Shown here: positions 29,276 through 37,725 of the stretch, one piece after another
How positions within the stretch are numbered: position 1 is the first letter of the stretch
How the letters are laid out: the number at the start of each line of letters is the position of its first letter
DNA from: G963663315 sp965204925
Lineage (GTDB): Bacteria > Pseudomonadota > Gammaproteobacteria > Arenicellales > Poriferihabitantaceae
DNA length: 64,000 bases
Assembly (NCBI GenBank): GCA_965204925.1
Contig: OZ242021.1
Span: 2,356,001-2,420,000 of the forward strand
Direction: 5' to 3'
Position numbers and translations under genes: made by a program
Notes under the pieces: model-generated
The model's input: only the letters and a program-made list of their open reading frames with translations
The model's database searches: none
Told to the model about the DNA's origin: nothing

Positions 29276-29764
29276 TCAGTCGCTCTCCATATCCTTGGCG
29301 GAAATTCCGACTTGGACAATTCGGCGCTGATCGACGCCGGCGACGCCAATATAGCGGTAGACTGCATTGTCGAGTTCACGCGGCTGCGAGTCCTGGATCA
29401 CAACCTGCGCACTGCCATCAAGCAAAGCGGCAAATGGCGCTGCCTGGTTGCCGGCGCCAGTGTCGGTCGGAAAGCTGAATGAAACGCCATCGACATTGGA
29501 AAAGACTACCTGCCCATTGTGGTCGCTGACCCAGAACTCGGTTATCACCGTGTTCGCGGCAACTTCCGCCAGCGTTGCGTTGATTTCGTCGCGTGACATG
29601 CCGGCCTTGAGCGCGGCGGCGACAAAATGTGCGGTCAACGTCGCTTCTGCGATCATATGTTGGCCGACAACATCCGGTTTCGCAACCTTGTCTGCCGCCA
29701 GCGTACCGGAAGAGACAAAACCAAGGCTGACCGCGATAACGAAAGCAATTACTTTACTGTACAT
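29276..29764 (-). CDS. small exported protein, possibly single-cache-like
   Basis: The product has 162 residues with a clear signal peptide (MYSKVIAFVIAVSLGFVSSGTLAA). The mature part reads like a periplasmic sensor fold: a long helix (LTAHFVAAALKAGMSRDEIN), then strands with EFWVSDHNGQVVFSN and RYIGVAGVDQRRIVQVG. This resembles the cache domains of chemoreceptors and kinases, but there is no transmembrane segment or output domain after it, so it would be a free periplasmic protein. GGAG precedes the ATG. It has its own promoter and interrupts the ccm operon. Function unknown. Confidence 0.6.
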   Translation of the reverse strand: MYSKVIAFVIAVSLGFVSSGTLAADKVAKPDVVGQHMIAEATLTAHFVAAALKAGMSRDEINATLAEVAANTVITEFWVSDHNGQVVFSNVDGVSFSFPTDTGAGNQAAPFAALLDGSAQVVIQDSQPRELDNAVYRYIGVAGVDQRRIVQVGISAKDMESD

Positions 29765-29893
29765 GACATATTCTCCATGAATCCAGATTGTGACAGTCAT
29801 TACTGAAAAACGCGCTCCAGCTCCACGCGCACTTTCCGTCTTGCGGGTATCCGGCCGGATACCACAAGCGCCGGGAAGAGGCAATACGTGAAT

Positions 29894-29922
29894 ATTGTAA
29901 AATAAACAGTACCTGGAAACAA
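29894..29922 (-). promoter_or_regulatory. sigma70-type promoter for the small exported protein
   Basis: On the minus strand TTGTTT (29922-29917) and TACAAT (29899-29894) are 17 bp apart. The predicted start near 29888 gives a leader of about 124 nt to ATG 29764. The gene is therefore likely expressed independently of ccmAB. Confidence 0.55.
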
Positions 29923-30167
29923 TACACAACAAGCATCAGGATATTTGTTCTTTACCGCACTGATTTTCGTTGATGTCCACATTTCGCTGGCTTTCCCGGA
30001 ACCACCGGCGAAAAAGGTCTTGAGAGCGGTCAAGGGAGTCTATGAAGAAGTCGAAGAACAAACAGCCGCGCGGCAGGTTGACCTTGCCCTGATGGGGCGC
30101 ATTCTCTGCGAGCAGACGATGGCCGCTCTGGCAAGAATGTGAGCCTTGCACAGGGCTAACTGCCGGT
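29923..30167. other. gap between the island promoter and ccmB
   Basis: About 245 bp with overlapping short ORFs on both strands (for example 29945-30142 plus). None has a recognisable motif or good ribosome binding site. No gene is called. Confidence 0.4.
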
Positions 30168-30857
30168 TCAGTCCAGACTGATCCTCAGCGCGCTGGAGAT
30201 CGTGATCGGAGCCAGGGTCATGAAGAATACAACGATAGCGGACAGGAACCAGATTTGTCCGGACCAGTCCAGTTGCAGCAGCCCGGCGCGGACGGCGCCG
30301 GCGCCGAATATCAGTATCGGGACGTATATCGGCATGACAATCAGGGTGAGCAGCAGGCCGCTTCTTCCCAGTCCGACCGTTAACGCCGAACCGATAGCGC
30401 CGGCTATGCTCAGTCCCGGAGTTCCGATCAACAGGCTTAAAAAAAGCGCCTGCAACGCACAAGCGGGCAGTTTCATCAACCATCCCAGCAGCAGCGCAGT
30501 CAGAATGAGCGGGAATCCGGTCATTACCCAGTGCGCGAAAACCTTGGCGCAGACCAGCAGGGAAAGAGAGTATGGACTTAAAATGAGCTGTTCCAGACTG
30601 CCGTCATCATAGTCGGACTTGAATATCCTATCCAGGGCGAACAGGGCAGCCAGCAATGCCGACACCCAGATGATACCCGGAGAGACCGTTACAAGCAGTT
30701 GCGAATCCGGGCCGATTGCGAACGGATAGAGACACACGGTAATCACGAAAAACAGGATCGGCCAAGCGAATTCTCCGATATTCCGCGAAGCCAGGAACGT
30801 GTCTCGCCTGATTACGCTTAATAATACACAGGGCAAGGAGGTCGGAGGCGGTTTCAA
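30168..30857 (-). CDS. ccmB: haem exporter protein CcmB
   Basis: This is the membrane subunit of the CcmAB ABC transporter, needed with ATP hydrolysis to release holo-CcmE. The 229-residue protein has six hydrophobic segments and the family's conserved ALFALDRIFKSDYDDGSLEQL near residue 70. It follows ccmA by 23 bp. Downstream, where ccmC normally follows, a 2.5 kb insert intervenes. Confidence 0.95.
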   Translation of the reverse strand: MKPPPTSLPCVLLSVIRRDTFLASRNIGEFAWPILFFVITVCLYPFAIGPDSQLLVTVSPGIIWVSALLAALFALDRIFKSDYDDGSLEQLILSPYSLSLLVCAKVFAHWVMTGFPLILTALLLGWLMKLPACALQALFLSLLIGTPGLSIAGAIGSALTVGLGRSGLLLTLIVMPIYVPILIFGAGAVRAGLLQLDWSGQIWFLSAIVVFFMTLAPITISSALRISLD

Positions 30858-30880
30858 GGCAAGAAGGTTGTTGATCGATT

Positions 30881-31495
30881 TCAGACAGGAATTGTTTTAA
30901 GACAGCTTTCCGGCAAGCGCAATGGCTGGTGGCCGGTATACAGGATCATGCCGTTTTTTTTCGCATGTTGTTCGATCAGTTGCTCAAGTATGCGGACTCC
31001 GTCTCTGTCAAGCGCTGTGGCGGGTTCGTCCAGAAGCCACAGTTGGGCGTCTGCCCGCAGCGCCCTGACAAGGGCAATGCGTTGTTTTTGACCGGCCGAC
31101 AGTTGTACAACCGGTGTGTCGCAATAATCTTTTGCATTCAAAATGTTAACAGCGCAATCTACAGAGATCTGTGGATGTCGGCCTTGGATTTTTTCAGTGA
31201 ATTCGAGGTTCTCTCTGGCTGTAAGGCTGCCTTTCAACGCGATTTTATGCCCCAGATATGTGATCCCGGCCGGTCGTTCGGCAACAGCATGCCCATTCAG
31301 TGAGATGTTACCGGATTGTGGTTCAAATAATCCCGCGATTGCGCGTAACAGGGTAGTTTTTCCGGCCCCATTCAGTCCGGTAACATGAGCAATCTCTCCG
31401 GCTTCCAGCCTGAAACACAAGTTGTCGAATAACGTCCTGTATCCTCTTTCGCAGGATAACCCGGAAACTTCCAGGCAAGATTCAGCGGGGTACAT
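30881..31495 (-). CDS. ccmA: haem exporter ATP-binding protein CcmA
   Basis: This is the ABC ATPase of the cytochrome c maturation complex. Walker A is GLNGAGKTT near residue 40, the signature is QLSAGQKQRIALVRAL near residue 132, and Walker B is LWLLDEPATALD. The length is 204 residues from ATG 31495 (MYPAESCLEV); the upstream in-frame extension is not family-like. It is the first gene of the ccm cluster, 170 bp after panC. Confidence 0.95.
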   Translation of the reverse strand: MYPAESCLEVSGLSCERGYRTLFDNLCFRLEAGEIAHVTGLNGAGKTTLLRAIAGLFEPQSGNISLNGHAVAERPAGITYLGHKIALKGSLTARENLEFTEKIQGRHPQISVDCAVNILNAKDYCDTPVVQLSAGQKQRIALVRALRADAQLWLLDEPATALDRDGVRILEQLIEQHAKKNGMILYTGHQPLRLPESCLKTIPV

Positions 31496-31667
31496 AACGT
31501 TTCGGGCATGGTCAGGGTGCAATCCTGAAGTGTACCCCAGTTGGTCATGGCGAACAGCCATAAATAATCTTTTTCAGAGGCTCTAAATGAGCGGAGCTGT
31601 CCAGGCATTGAATGTACAGTTTCGTGGGAAATCAAGACGAGTTGAACTGATCAGGCGCGGTGGCCAA

Positions 31668-32618
31668 TTAGCGACTGCACTTGGCTGAAGAGGCGGTATT
31701 CCGCCTCGTCTTTCCTGTAGAGGTGGAAAATCCGCGAAATGCCGATTCTTCCTCAAGAAACAGGTTGTCAATCAATCTGACTTCACCCAGCCGGACGGCA
31801 ATCAGCGCTCGCGGGGATTGAATCCCGGCTGACGGTGTGTGCCTGGACCAGTGGGCTCCATCGCGAATTACAGCATATTCCAGCCGGATTTCGGGGCGCC
31901 GTAAAATCCGGCGCATGATCTTTTCCAGTCCGGCGGGGTCTCTTGACCCGTTTTGCCAGGCGTGACGGGCGGCACAGAGCGCTTCATGGATTTTTGGCGC
32001 AATGGTTTTCTGGCGCTGCGACAGACGTTGATTGCGCGATGACAGGGCAAGTCCCGACGACTCGCGTACTGTTGGATGTACGACGACATTGATCTTTATG
32101 TTCTCACACGCCAGGTTGTTCGCCAGTTCCCGGACTACGAGGGTTTGCTGGAAATCCTTCTCGCCAAAATACGCCGAGCAATCTCCGACCGTTCTGAACA
32201 GTCGATCCACAATCGTAGCCACCCCCTCAAGATGTCCGGGGCGCCAGTCCCCCTCCAGCCCCGATGCGCCCCTCCCGGCATCAAGCAGAGGAATAGCGCC
32301 TGTATCCGGGCTGTTCGGAAAAAACTGCCGGAGACTGCCCGTGTAGACCATATTGCAGCCGGTTTTATGAAGCAGCAGACAATCCTTTTCCAGGTCCACG
32401 GGATACTTTTCCAAGTCTGCGGGATCGTTGAATTGCAACGGATTGACAAAAATGCTGGCACAGCAGACATCGTTGTTTGCCGCCGCATTTCTGACCAGCG
32501 CCAGATGTCCCTCATGCAGCGCCCCCATGGTGGGGACATAGCCGATCGACAGTCCGTTGCGGCGCATGCGGTCGCACCATACGGCCGCGTCCCGGGGTGA
32601 GGACAATCGGGTAATCAA
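31668..32618 (-). CDS. panC: pantoate--beta-alanine ligase
   Basis: It makes pantothenate from pantoate and beta-alanine with ATP. The HIGH-like motif is GYVPTMGALHEGHLALVRNA, followed by FVNPLQFNDPADLEKYP and FGEKDFQQ. No ATG fits: the likely start is TTG 32618 (ITRLSSPRD), which overlaps the upstream stop codon as TTGA. The 316-residue product has about 25 extra residues after the usual end RLIDNLFL, rich in Ser/Thr/Lys/Arg. An inverted repeat GAGGCGG-TATT-CCGCCTC lies in that tail region. Confidence 0.9.
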   Translation of the reverse strand: MITRLSSPRDAAVWCDRMRRNGLSIGYVPTMGALHEGHLALVRNAAANNDVCCASIFVNPLQFNDPADLEKYPVDLEKDCLLLHKTGCNMVYTGSLRQFFPNSPDTGAIPLLDAGRGASGLEGDWRPGHLEGVATIVDRLFRTVGDCSAYFGEKDFQQTLVVRELANNLACENIKINVVVHPTVRESSGLALSSRNQRLSQRQKTIAPKIHEALCAARHAWQNGSRDPAGLEKIMRRILRRPEIRLEYAVIRDGAHWSRHTPSAGIQSPRALIAVRLGEVRLIDNLFLEEESAFRGFSTSTGKTRRNTASSAKCSR

Positions 32619-33331
32619 TGGCTCGACAGGCAAGCCGGCAGCCAGGGCAGAATGTCGGCGGCCCGGTCGATTACCTGATCGGCGCCCCACGTATGGGGAT
32701 CTTCTCCCGCAGGGATGTAGCCCCAGGATGCAGCCAGCGTAAACATTCCCGCTTTTTTGCCCGCCTGCGCATCGCGCTCATCGTCTCCGATGTAAATAGC
32801 GTTGGCCGGGTTGCCTTGCAGATAGTTGCAGGCATGCAACAATGGCAATGGATGCGGTTTTTTGACGTTCAGTGTGTCACCACTGACCACCACTTGCGGA
32901 GTCGAGGGCAGCGTAAGCGTATTGAGCAGCCTGTCGGTCAGCCGGGCAGGCTTGTTGGTCACGATCCCCCATCTCCTTCCGCTTGCGTCAATCCTCTCAA
33001 GGACGGTGTCCATACCGGGGAAAAGCCGGGTGTGGACGGCAATATTTTCTTCGTAGGCGCCGAGCATCCGTTCCAGTAATAATTTCGCCTGATCGTCTTC
33101 GGGCCGGCGTCCGAATGCCTGACATATCATGGCCATGGCGCCTTTCGAGGCGAAAGGACGCAGAGTTTCTGCCGGCAGGGGAGGTTGTTCCTGGTCTCCC
33201 AGAACCCGGTTGAGGGCGCCGGCCAGGTCGAGGTGGGTATCAAGTAACGTACCATCCAGATCGAACAATACGGTTTCGATTTGCGGGCGGGTACGGGAAC
33301 CCGATTCTGACGTCGGGTGGTGGCATTTCAT
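32615..33331 (-). CDS. HAD phosphatase, MupP/phosphoglycolate phosphatase type
   Basis: This is a HAD-superfamily hydrolase of 238 residues with motif I FDLDGTLLDT, motif II VTNKPARL and motif III/IV region YIGDDERDAQAGKKAGM. In Pseudomonas the gene between ubiG and downstream genes is MupP, an N-acetylmuramic acid 6-phosphate phosphatase of peptidoglycan recycling. The same position after mtaD-ubiG supports that assignment. Phosphoglycolate phosphatase (Gph) is the alternative, since the families are hard to separate by eye. Confidence 0.85.
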   Translation of the reverse strand: MKCHHPTSESGSRTRPQIETVLFDLDGTLLDTHLDLAGALNRVLGDQEQPPLPAETLRPFASKGAMAMICQAFGRRPEDDQAKLLLERMLGAYEENIAVHTRLFPGMDTVLERIDASGRRWGIVTNKPARLTDRLLNTLTLPSTPQVVVSGDTLNVKKPHPLPLLHACNYLQGNPANAIYIGDDERDAQAGKKAGMFTLAASWGYIPAGEDPHTWGADQVIDRAADILPWLPACLSSH

Positions 33332-33355
33332 ATCCCGGGCGTCCGAAATTCCGGT

Positions 33356-34090
33356 TCAGGGGCAAATATGGGCGGGCTTTTCCATACGAGCGATGTAGTT
33401 GACCTCCAGCCCTCTGCCCAAACGGAACGTTTGCAAAAGCGGGTTGTAATGCAACCCGATCAGGTCACGGGTCTCAAGACCACCATCGGCGCCCCATTGG
33501 TCCAGTTCGTCCGGACGGATGAATTTCTCGTATTGGTGCGTGCCGACAGGCAGTAACCCGAGCATATATTCTGCGCCCAATATGGCAAACAAAAAGGCTT
33601 TCGGATGGCGATTGATTGTGGAAAACCAGACAGTTCCACCCGGCTTGACCAGTTTCCCGCAGGCCCGCACGATACTGGCCGCATCCGGCACATGTTCCAG
33701 CATTTCCATACAGGTCACAATATCCCAGCAAGCGGGTTTTTCTTCCGCCAGTTGTTCAACAGTAATTTTCAGGTACCGGATGTTTTCGACCCCGTTTTCC
33801 ACGGCATGCAGGCGGGCGACTTCAAGTTGCGCCTCACCCGCGTCAATGCCGGTCACATCCGCTCCTTTCAACGCCATGGCTTCGCTCAGGATGCCTCCGC
33901 CACACCCTGCGTCAAGAACGCGGCGTCCGGAAAGCCGGGAATGGCGCTCAATATAATCAAGGCGCAGGGGGTTGATTTGGTGGAGGGGTTTGAATTCGCC
34001 TTCAATATCCCACCAGCGCGCGGCGGAACGGCTGAATTTTTCGACTTCCGCCGCATCCACATTGTTCCGGTTACGCCTGTTTCCGATCAT
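33356..34090 (-). CDS. ubiG: ubiquinone biosynthesis O-methyltransferase
   Basis: This SAM-dependent enzyme carries out both O-methylations of ubiquinone synthesis. The 244-residue protein opens with the UbiG-type segment EVEKFSRSAARWWDIEGEF. SAM motif I is RVLDAGCGGGILSEAMA near residues 57-73, and MEMLEHVPD follows. It lies 10 bp after mtaD. Confidence 0.95.
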   Translation of the reverse strand: MIGNRRNRNNVDAAEVEKFSRSAARWWDIEGEFKPLHQINPLRLDYIERHSRLSGRRVLDAGCGGGILSEAMALKGADVTGIDAGEAQLEVARLHAVENGVENIRYLKITVEQLAEEKPACWDIVTCMEMLEHVPDAASIVRACGKLVKPGGTVWFSTINRHPKAFLFAILGAEYMLGLLPVGTHQYEKFIRPDELDQWGADGGLETRDLIGLHYNPLLQTFRLGRGLEVNYIARMEKPAHICP

Positions 34091-34100
34091 GCCCGACGCT

Positions 34101-35414
34101 TCATGAAGCTATTTTATCCCGCCATTGGCGGGCGTTATAACAGACCTCGCCTTTATCTATTGTCGTCAGTTCACCGTTGGCCAGTACCCGCGCCCCGTTT
34201 ATCCAGACATTGGAAACCTGACTTCGGGCGGCGCTGTAGACAACCTGGCTGACCGGGTTGAAAACCGGTTGGGTAGCGCAATCGGACAAATCCAGTGTAA
34301 TCAAATCGGCCTGTTTGCCAACTTCGATAGAGCCGACAAGGTGATCGATGTCAAGCGCTTTCGCGCCATTCAGCGTTGCCGACTTCAGGGCCGCCCAGGC
34401 ATTCAGCGCGGTGGGGTCGTCGCTGACTCCCTTGGCCAGCAAGGAGGCCGTATGCATTTCGGATAACATGTCGAGATCGTTGTTGCTGGATGGGCCATCG
34501 GTTCCGATAGCCACATTCACGCCTGCGCCGACGAGGGTCCGAACCGGACAGAATCCGCTTGCCAGTTTCAGATTGGATTCCGGGCAATGGACGATGTGAA
34601 CCCCCTGTTCGGCCAATGTATCGACCTCGCCATCAAGAAGCCGGGTCATGTGTATCGCCATGAGACGCGGTCCGAGCAGTCCGAGTTGTCCCAGCCTCTC
34701 CAGAGGGCGGACGCCGTATCTGGCCATCGACTCGTTTATTTCGCGATCGGTTTCATGGATGTGCATCTGTATCTGGCAGTCGAGTTCTTCCGACAGGGCC
34801 GCAATCCGGCGCAGCGGCTCATCGGATACCGTGTAAGGGGAGTGAGGAGAAAAATTGGCAGTGATCAGGTTTGAATGACGGATGTCATCTTTCATCGCCA
34901 GTCCTTTCCTCAGGTACTCATCGGCGTCCCTCGCCCAGACAGTCGGGAAATCAATGATGATCATACCGACACAGGCTCGCATCCTGGCCTGTTCCGCCCG
35001 CCGCGCTACGACATCGGGAAAGAAATACATGTCGTTGAAACAGGTTGTGCCGCTTTCGATCATTTCCGCGCATGCCAGATCGGTTCCGGCTTGTACAAAG
35101 GATTCGTTCACCCATTTCTCTTCCGCCGGCCAGATCCGGTTGGTCAGCCATTCCGATAACGGCAAATCATCTGCATAACCCCTGAACAGGGTCATGGCTG
35201 CGTGAGTGTGGGTGTTGATCAATCCGGGCATAAGGACGGACTGATCGCATACAACATGGGCTGCGGCCGTATAGCGGCCGGAAATGGATGCGGACCGATC
35301 CAGATCAATAATCCGGCCGTGGTTGACCGCGAGAGTATATCCTTCAAGGATCCGTTCGTCCGGAGTAACGGGAATGATCCATTTCGGCGTGATCAACAGA
35401 TCAATTTCCTGCAT
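34101..35414 (-). CDS. mtaD: 5-methylthioadenosine/S-adenosylhomocysteine deaminase-type hydrolase
   Basis: This is an amidohydrolase of the TRZ/ATZ family. Metal ligands appear in NTHTHAAMTLFRGYADDL (about residues 68-85), HIHETDRE and IGTDGPSSNNDLD. Its position directly before ubiG matches the Pseudomonas enzyme that deaminates 5'-methylthioadenosine to methylthioinosine. S-adenosylhomocysteine may also be used, which would connect to ahcY. Start ATG 35414, 437 residues. Confidence 0.88.
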   Translation of the reverse strand: MQEIDLLITPKWIIPVTPDERILEGYTLAVNHGRIIDLDRSASISGRYTAAAHVVCDQSVLMPGLINTHTHAAMTLFRGYADDLPLSEWLTNRIWPAEEKWVNESFVQAGTDLACAEMIESGTTCFNDMYFFPDVVARRAEQARMRACVGMIIIDFPTVWARDADEYLRKGLAMKDDIRHSNLITANFSPHSPYTVSDEPLRRIAALSEELDCQIQMHIHETDREINESMARYGVRPLERLGQLGLLGPRLMAIHMTRLLDGEVDTLAEQGVHIVHCPESNLKLASGFCPVRTLVGAGVNVAIGTDGPSSNNDLDMLSEMHTASLLAKGVSDDPTALNAWAALKSATLNGAKALDIDHLVGSIEVGKQADLITLDLSDCATQPVFNPVSQVVYSAARSQVSNVWINGARVLANGELTTIDKGEVCYNARQWRDKIAS

Positions 35415-35454
35415 CGGAAATTCCGGGTTGTCTGGGGTTTGTGCGATACCCGGA

Positions 35455-36291
35455 TTATAGACGAAACAGGGCGCCGGACTCCACTTCAGGCAGCATACCA
35501 CCGATGAAGTGGGTCAACGCATACAGAACGCCATCCGGAGATTCCGACATGATGTTGTGGCCGCAGCCGGGAATCAGGATTATTTCGGCCTGTTCGTTCC
35601 GTTCGGCTTCCATGATTGCCAGTCTGGCCGGGGCCATGCGATCCAGTTTCCCGCTGATGAACAGAATCGGGCAAGTTATTTTTTCAAACGCGGCCTTGCC
35701 ACCCTTGTAGTTATCGCAGGCTTGCAGATTGCGGCAGATTGACCCTTGCGGGCTGTTTTTCATCATGCTCATCTGCATTCCGGCAGACCAGAATCCCGGA
35801 ACCGGTTCGCCTCCGATTGCGGAGGCGTGGCTCCATTGGGTCATGAACGAATAGGCCTGGTCGGGGTCGTTGCGGGCGGCGTCCATCAGTTGCGGGGTAA
35901 CGGACATCGGGTAGTTGAAACCGATCAGGGAGAGCGTCTTCAGATTCTGTCTTTCATCGCTGAAGTCGGCGGCGGCCTGTAACGCGACCAGCGACCCCAT
36001 GCTGTGTCCGACCAGATGAATACCGGCAGCCGGAATTCTTCCGATAACAGTATTCAGCCACTGCGCCATGTCTTCTACGGAGGACAACAGGGCGCCTTTG
36101 CTGAATTTGTGTCCCGGCAGATCAAGCGCCGCAACATTATATCCATGGTATGCGAAATATCTGCTTTGATGCGACCAGACAGTATGATCCATCGACGCGC
36201 CATGCAGGAAAACCACGGTATCCATGTCTTCGTTCGGTTCATGCGTCCCGGTATAGGCGTAGTAATCGGTATTGTTGATCGTGATATACAT
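35455..36291 (-). CDS. alpha/beta hydrolase
   Basis: This is a cytoplasmic alpha/beta-hydrolase of 278 residues. The oxyanion-hole segment is FLHGASMDHTVW near residue 29, the nucleophile elbow GHSMGSL near residue 96, an acidic residue follows in SGKLDRM, and the catalytic His is in IPGCGHNIM. It is 3 bp after metY and 40 bp before mtaD, so it belongs to that run. The substrate is unknown; it has no homoserine acetyltransferase features. Confidence 0.85.
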   Translation of the reverse strand: MYITINNTDYYAYTGTHEPNEDMDTVVFLHGASMDHTVWSHQSRYFAYHGYNVAALDLPGHKFSKGALLSSVEDMAQWLNTVIGRIPAAGIHLVGHSMGSLVALQAAADFSDERQNLKTLSLIGFNYPMSVTPQLMDAARNDPDQAYSFMTQWSHASAIGGEPVPGFWSAGMQMSMMKNSPQGSICRNLQACDNYKGGKAAFEKITCPILFISGKLDRMAPARLAIMEAERNEQAEIILIPGCGHNIMSESPDGVLYALTHFIGGMLPEVESGALFRL

Positions 36292-36294
36292 TGC

Positions 36295-37599
36295 TCAGTC
36301 ACAGGCTGCCTTCTTCGCTTGATGAATACCCTTGGAAAGATCTTCCAGCAGATCGTCAATATCTTCAAGACCCACAGAAATACGGATCGTGCCTTCGCCG
36401 ATTCCCGCCTTGTGCAAGTCTTCTTCGCTCATGCGGTAGTGAGTCGTACTGGCCGGATGGATGACCAGGGATTTTGCATCGCCAACATTGGCCAGATGCG
36501 AAAAGATCTCCAAACTTTCGGTAAATGCGCGGCCTGCCGCGCGCCCGCCTTTCAGGTTGAAACTGAATACCGCTCCCGCGCCCCTCGGCAACAATTGCCG
36601 GGCGAGCCGATAGTCGGGATGCTCCGGCAGTTCCGGGTAACTGACCCCGTCAACCTGGTCCGAGGCTTGCAGGAACTCGATAATCTTGCGAGTGTTGCAT
36701 ACATGACGCTCCATTCTGATCGACAGGGTCTCCATACCCTGGAGTATGTAGAATGCTACAGTGGGCGCCATACATGCGCCGAAATCCCGCATTCCTTCAC
36801 GGCGGGCGCGCAGCAAAAACGCCCCCTGACTCGATTCTTCGTCAAATGACATCCCGTGAAAGCCGTCCCAGGGCTCGGAAAGGGTGTCGAATTTTCCACT
36901 TTTCTCCCAGTCGAACCGCCCCTGATCGACCAGCAGGCCGCCGATCACGGTACCGTGTCCGCACAGGAACTTGGTAGCGGAGTGCATAATCAGATGAGCG
37001 CCGTACTCGAACGGTTTGATCAGCCAGGGAGTAGTGAACGTGGAATCAATCAGTAACGGAATCCGGTTCTGTTCGGCAATCTCGGCTACGACGGGCAGAT
37101 TCATGACATCGTTACCCGGATTGCCGACCACTTCGCCGAATATGAGGCGGGTTTCAGGTCGAATGGCATTGCGGATACCGTCAATATCACGGGGGGGCAC
37201 AAAAGTCGTCCTGATGCCGAAGCGGGGCAGGGTATATTGCAGCAGATTATGCGATCCTCCATAAATCGCGCTTGAGGAAACCACATGAGAACCGGCGTCC
37301 ATAATCGTTGCAATAGCCAGATGCAAGGCCGCCTGTCCACTGGCCGTTGCCAGACCGCCAACACCGTCCTCCAGCGCCGCGATACGCTCTTCCAGTACGG
37401 CTGTCGTGGGGTTGGATAATCTGGAGTAGGCATGGCCGGGGCGTTCCATGTTGAACAGCGAGGCGGCCTGGACGCTATCTCTGAAAACATAGCTGGCGGT
37501 TTGATAAATCGGCACTGCCCGGGCGCCGTGAACCGGGTCCGGTCGTTGTCCGGCATGCAGCGCCAGAGTATCAAAACGGGTCTTAATCGGTCGCGCCAT
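36295..37599 (-). CDS. O-acetylhomoserine sulfhydrylase-type PLP enzyme
   Basis: This PLP-dependent gamma-elimination/replacement enzyme (Cys/Met metabolism family) has 434 residues, the long form typical of MetY. The PLP lysine lies in HSATKFLCGHG near residue 210, and YSRLSNPT and TASGQAALHL are conserved cofactor contacts. The likely role is direct sulfhydrylation of O-acetyl- or O-succinylhomoserine to homocysteine; methionine gamma-lyase activity is an alternative. It leads the minus-strand run through mtaD and ubiG. Confidence 0.88.
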   Translation of the reverse strand: MARPIKTRFDTLALHAGQRPDPVHGARAVPIYQTASYVFRDSVQAASLFNMERPGHAYSRLSNPTTAVLEERIAALEDGVGGLATASGQAALHLAIATIMDAGSHVVSSSAIYGGSHNLLQYTLPRFGIRTTFVPPRDIDGIRNAIRPETRLIFGEVVGNPGNDVMNLPVVAEIAEQNRIPLLIDSTFTTPWLIKPFEYGAHLIMHSATKFLCGHGTVIGGLLVDQGRFDWEKSGKFDTLSEPWDGFHGMSFDEESSQGAFLLRARREGMRDFGACMAPTVAFYILQGMETLSIRMERHVCNTRKIIEFLQASDQVDGVSYPELPEHPDYRLARQLLPRGAGAVFSFNLKGGRAAGRAFTESLEIFSHLANVGDAKSLVIHPASTTHYRMSEEDLHKAGIGEGTIRISVGLEDIDDLLEDLSKGIHQAKKAACD

Positions 37600-37725
37600 C
37601 TGCTTGTTCCTGTTTTATGCTCAGCTGGTCGATAATCGTGAGTCGATCAAACGCATTATCCATATCTGTTTTATGCCATAATCAACCCGATATTATCTTA
37701 CCATTCATTCTTACAGGAATCTGCC

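Noticed and set aside
29945..30142. 65-codon plus-strand ORF between the cache-like gene and ccmB
   Set aside because: No ribosome binding site, no recognisable motif, and an equally open antisense frame.
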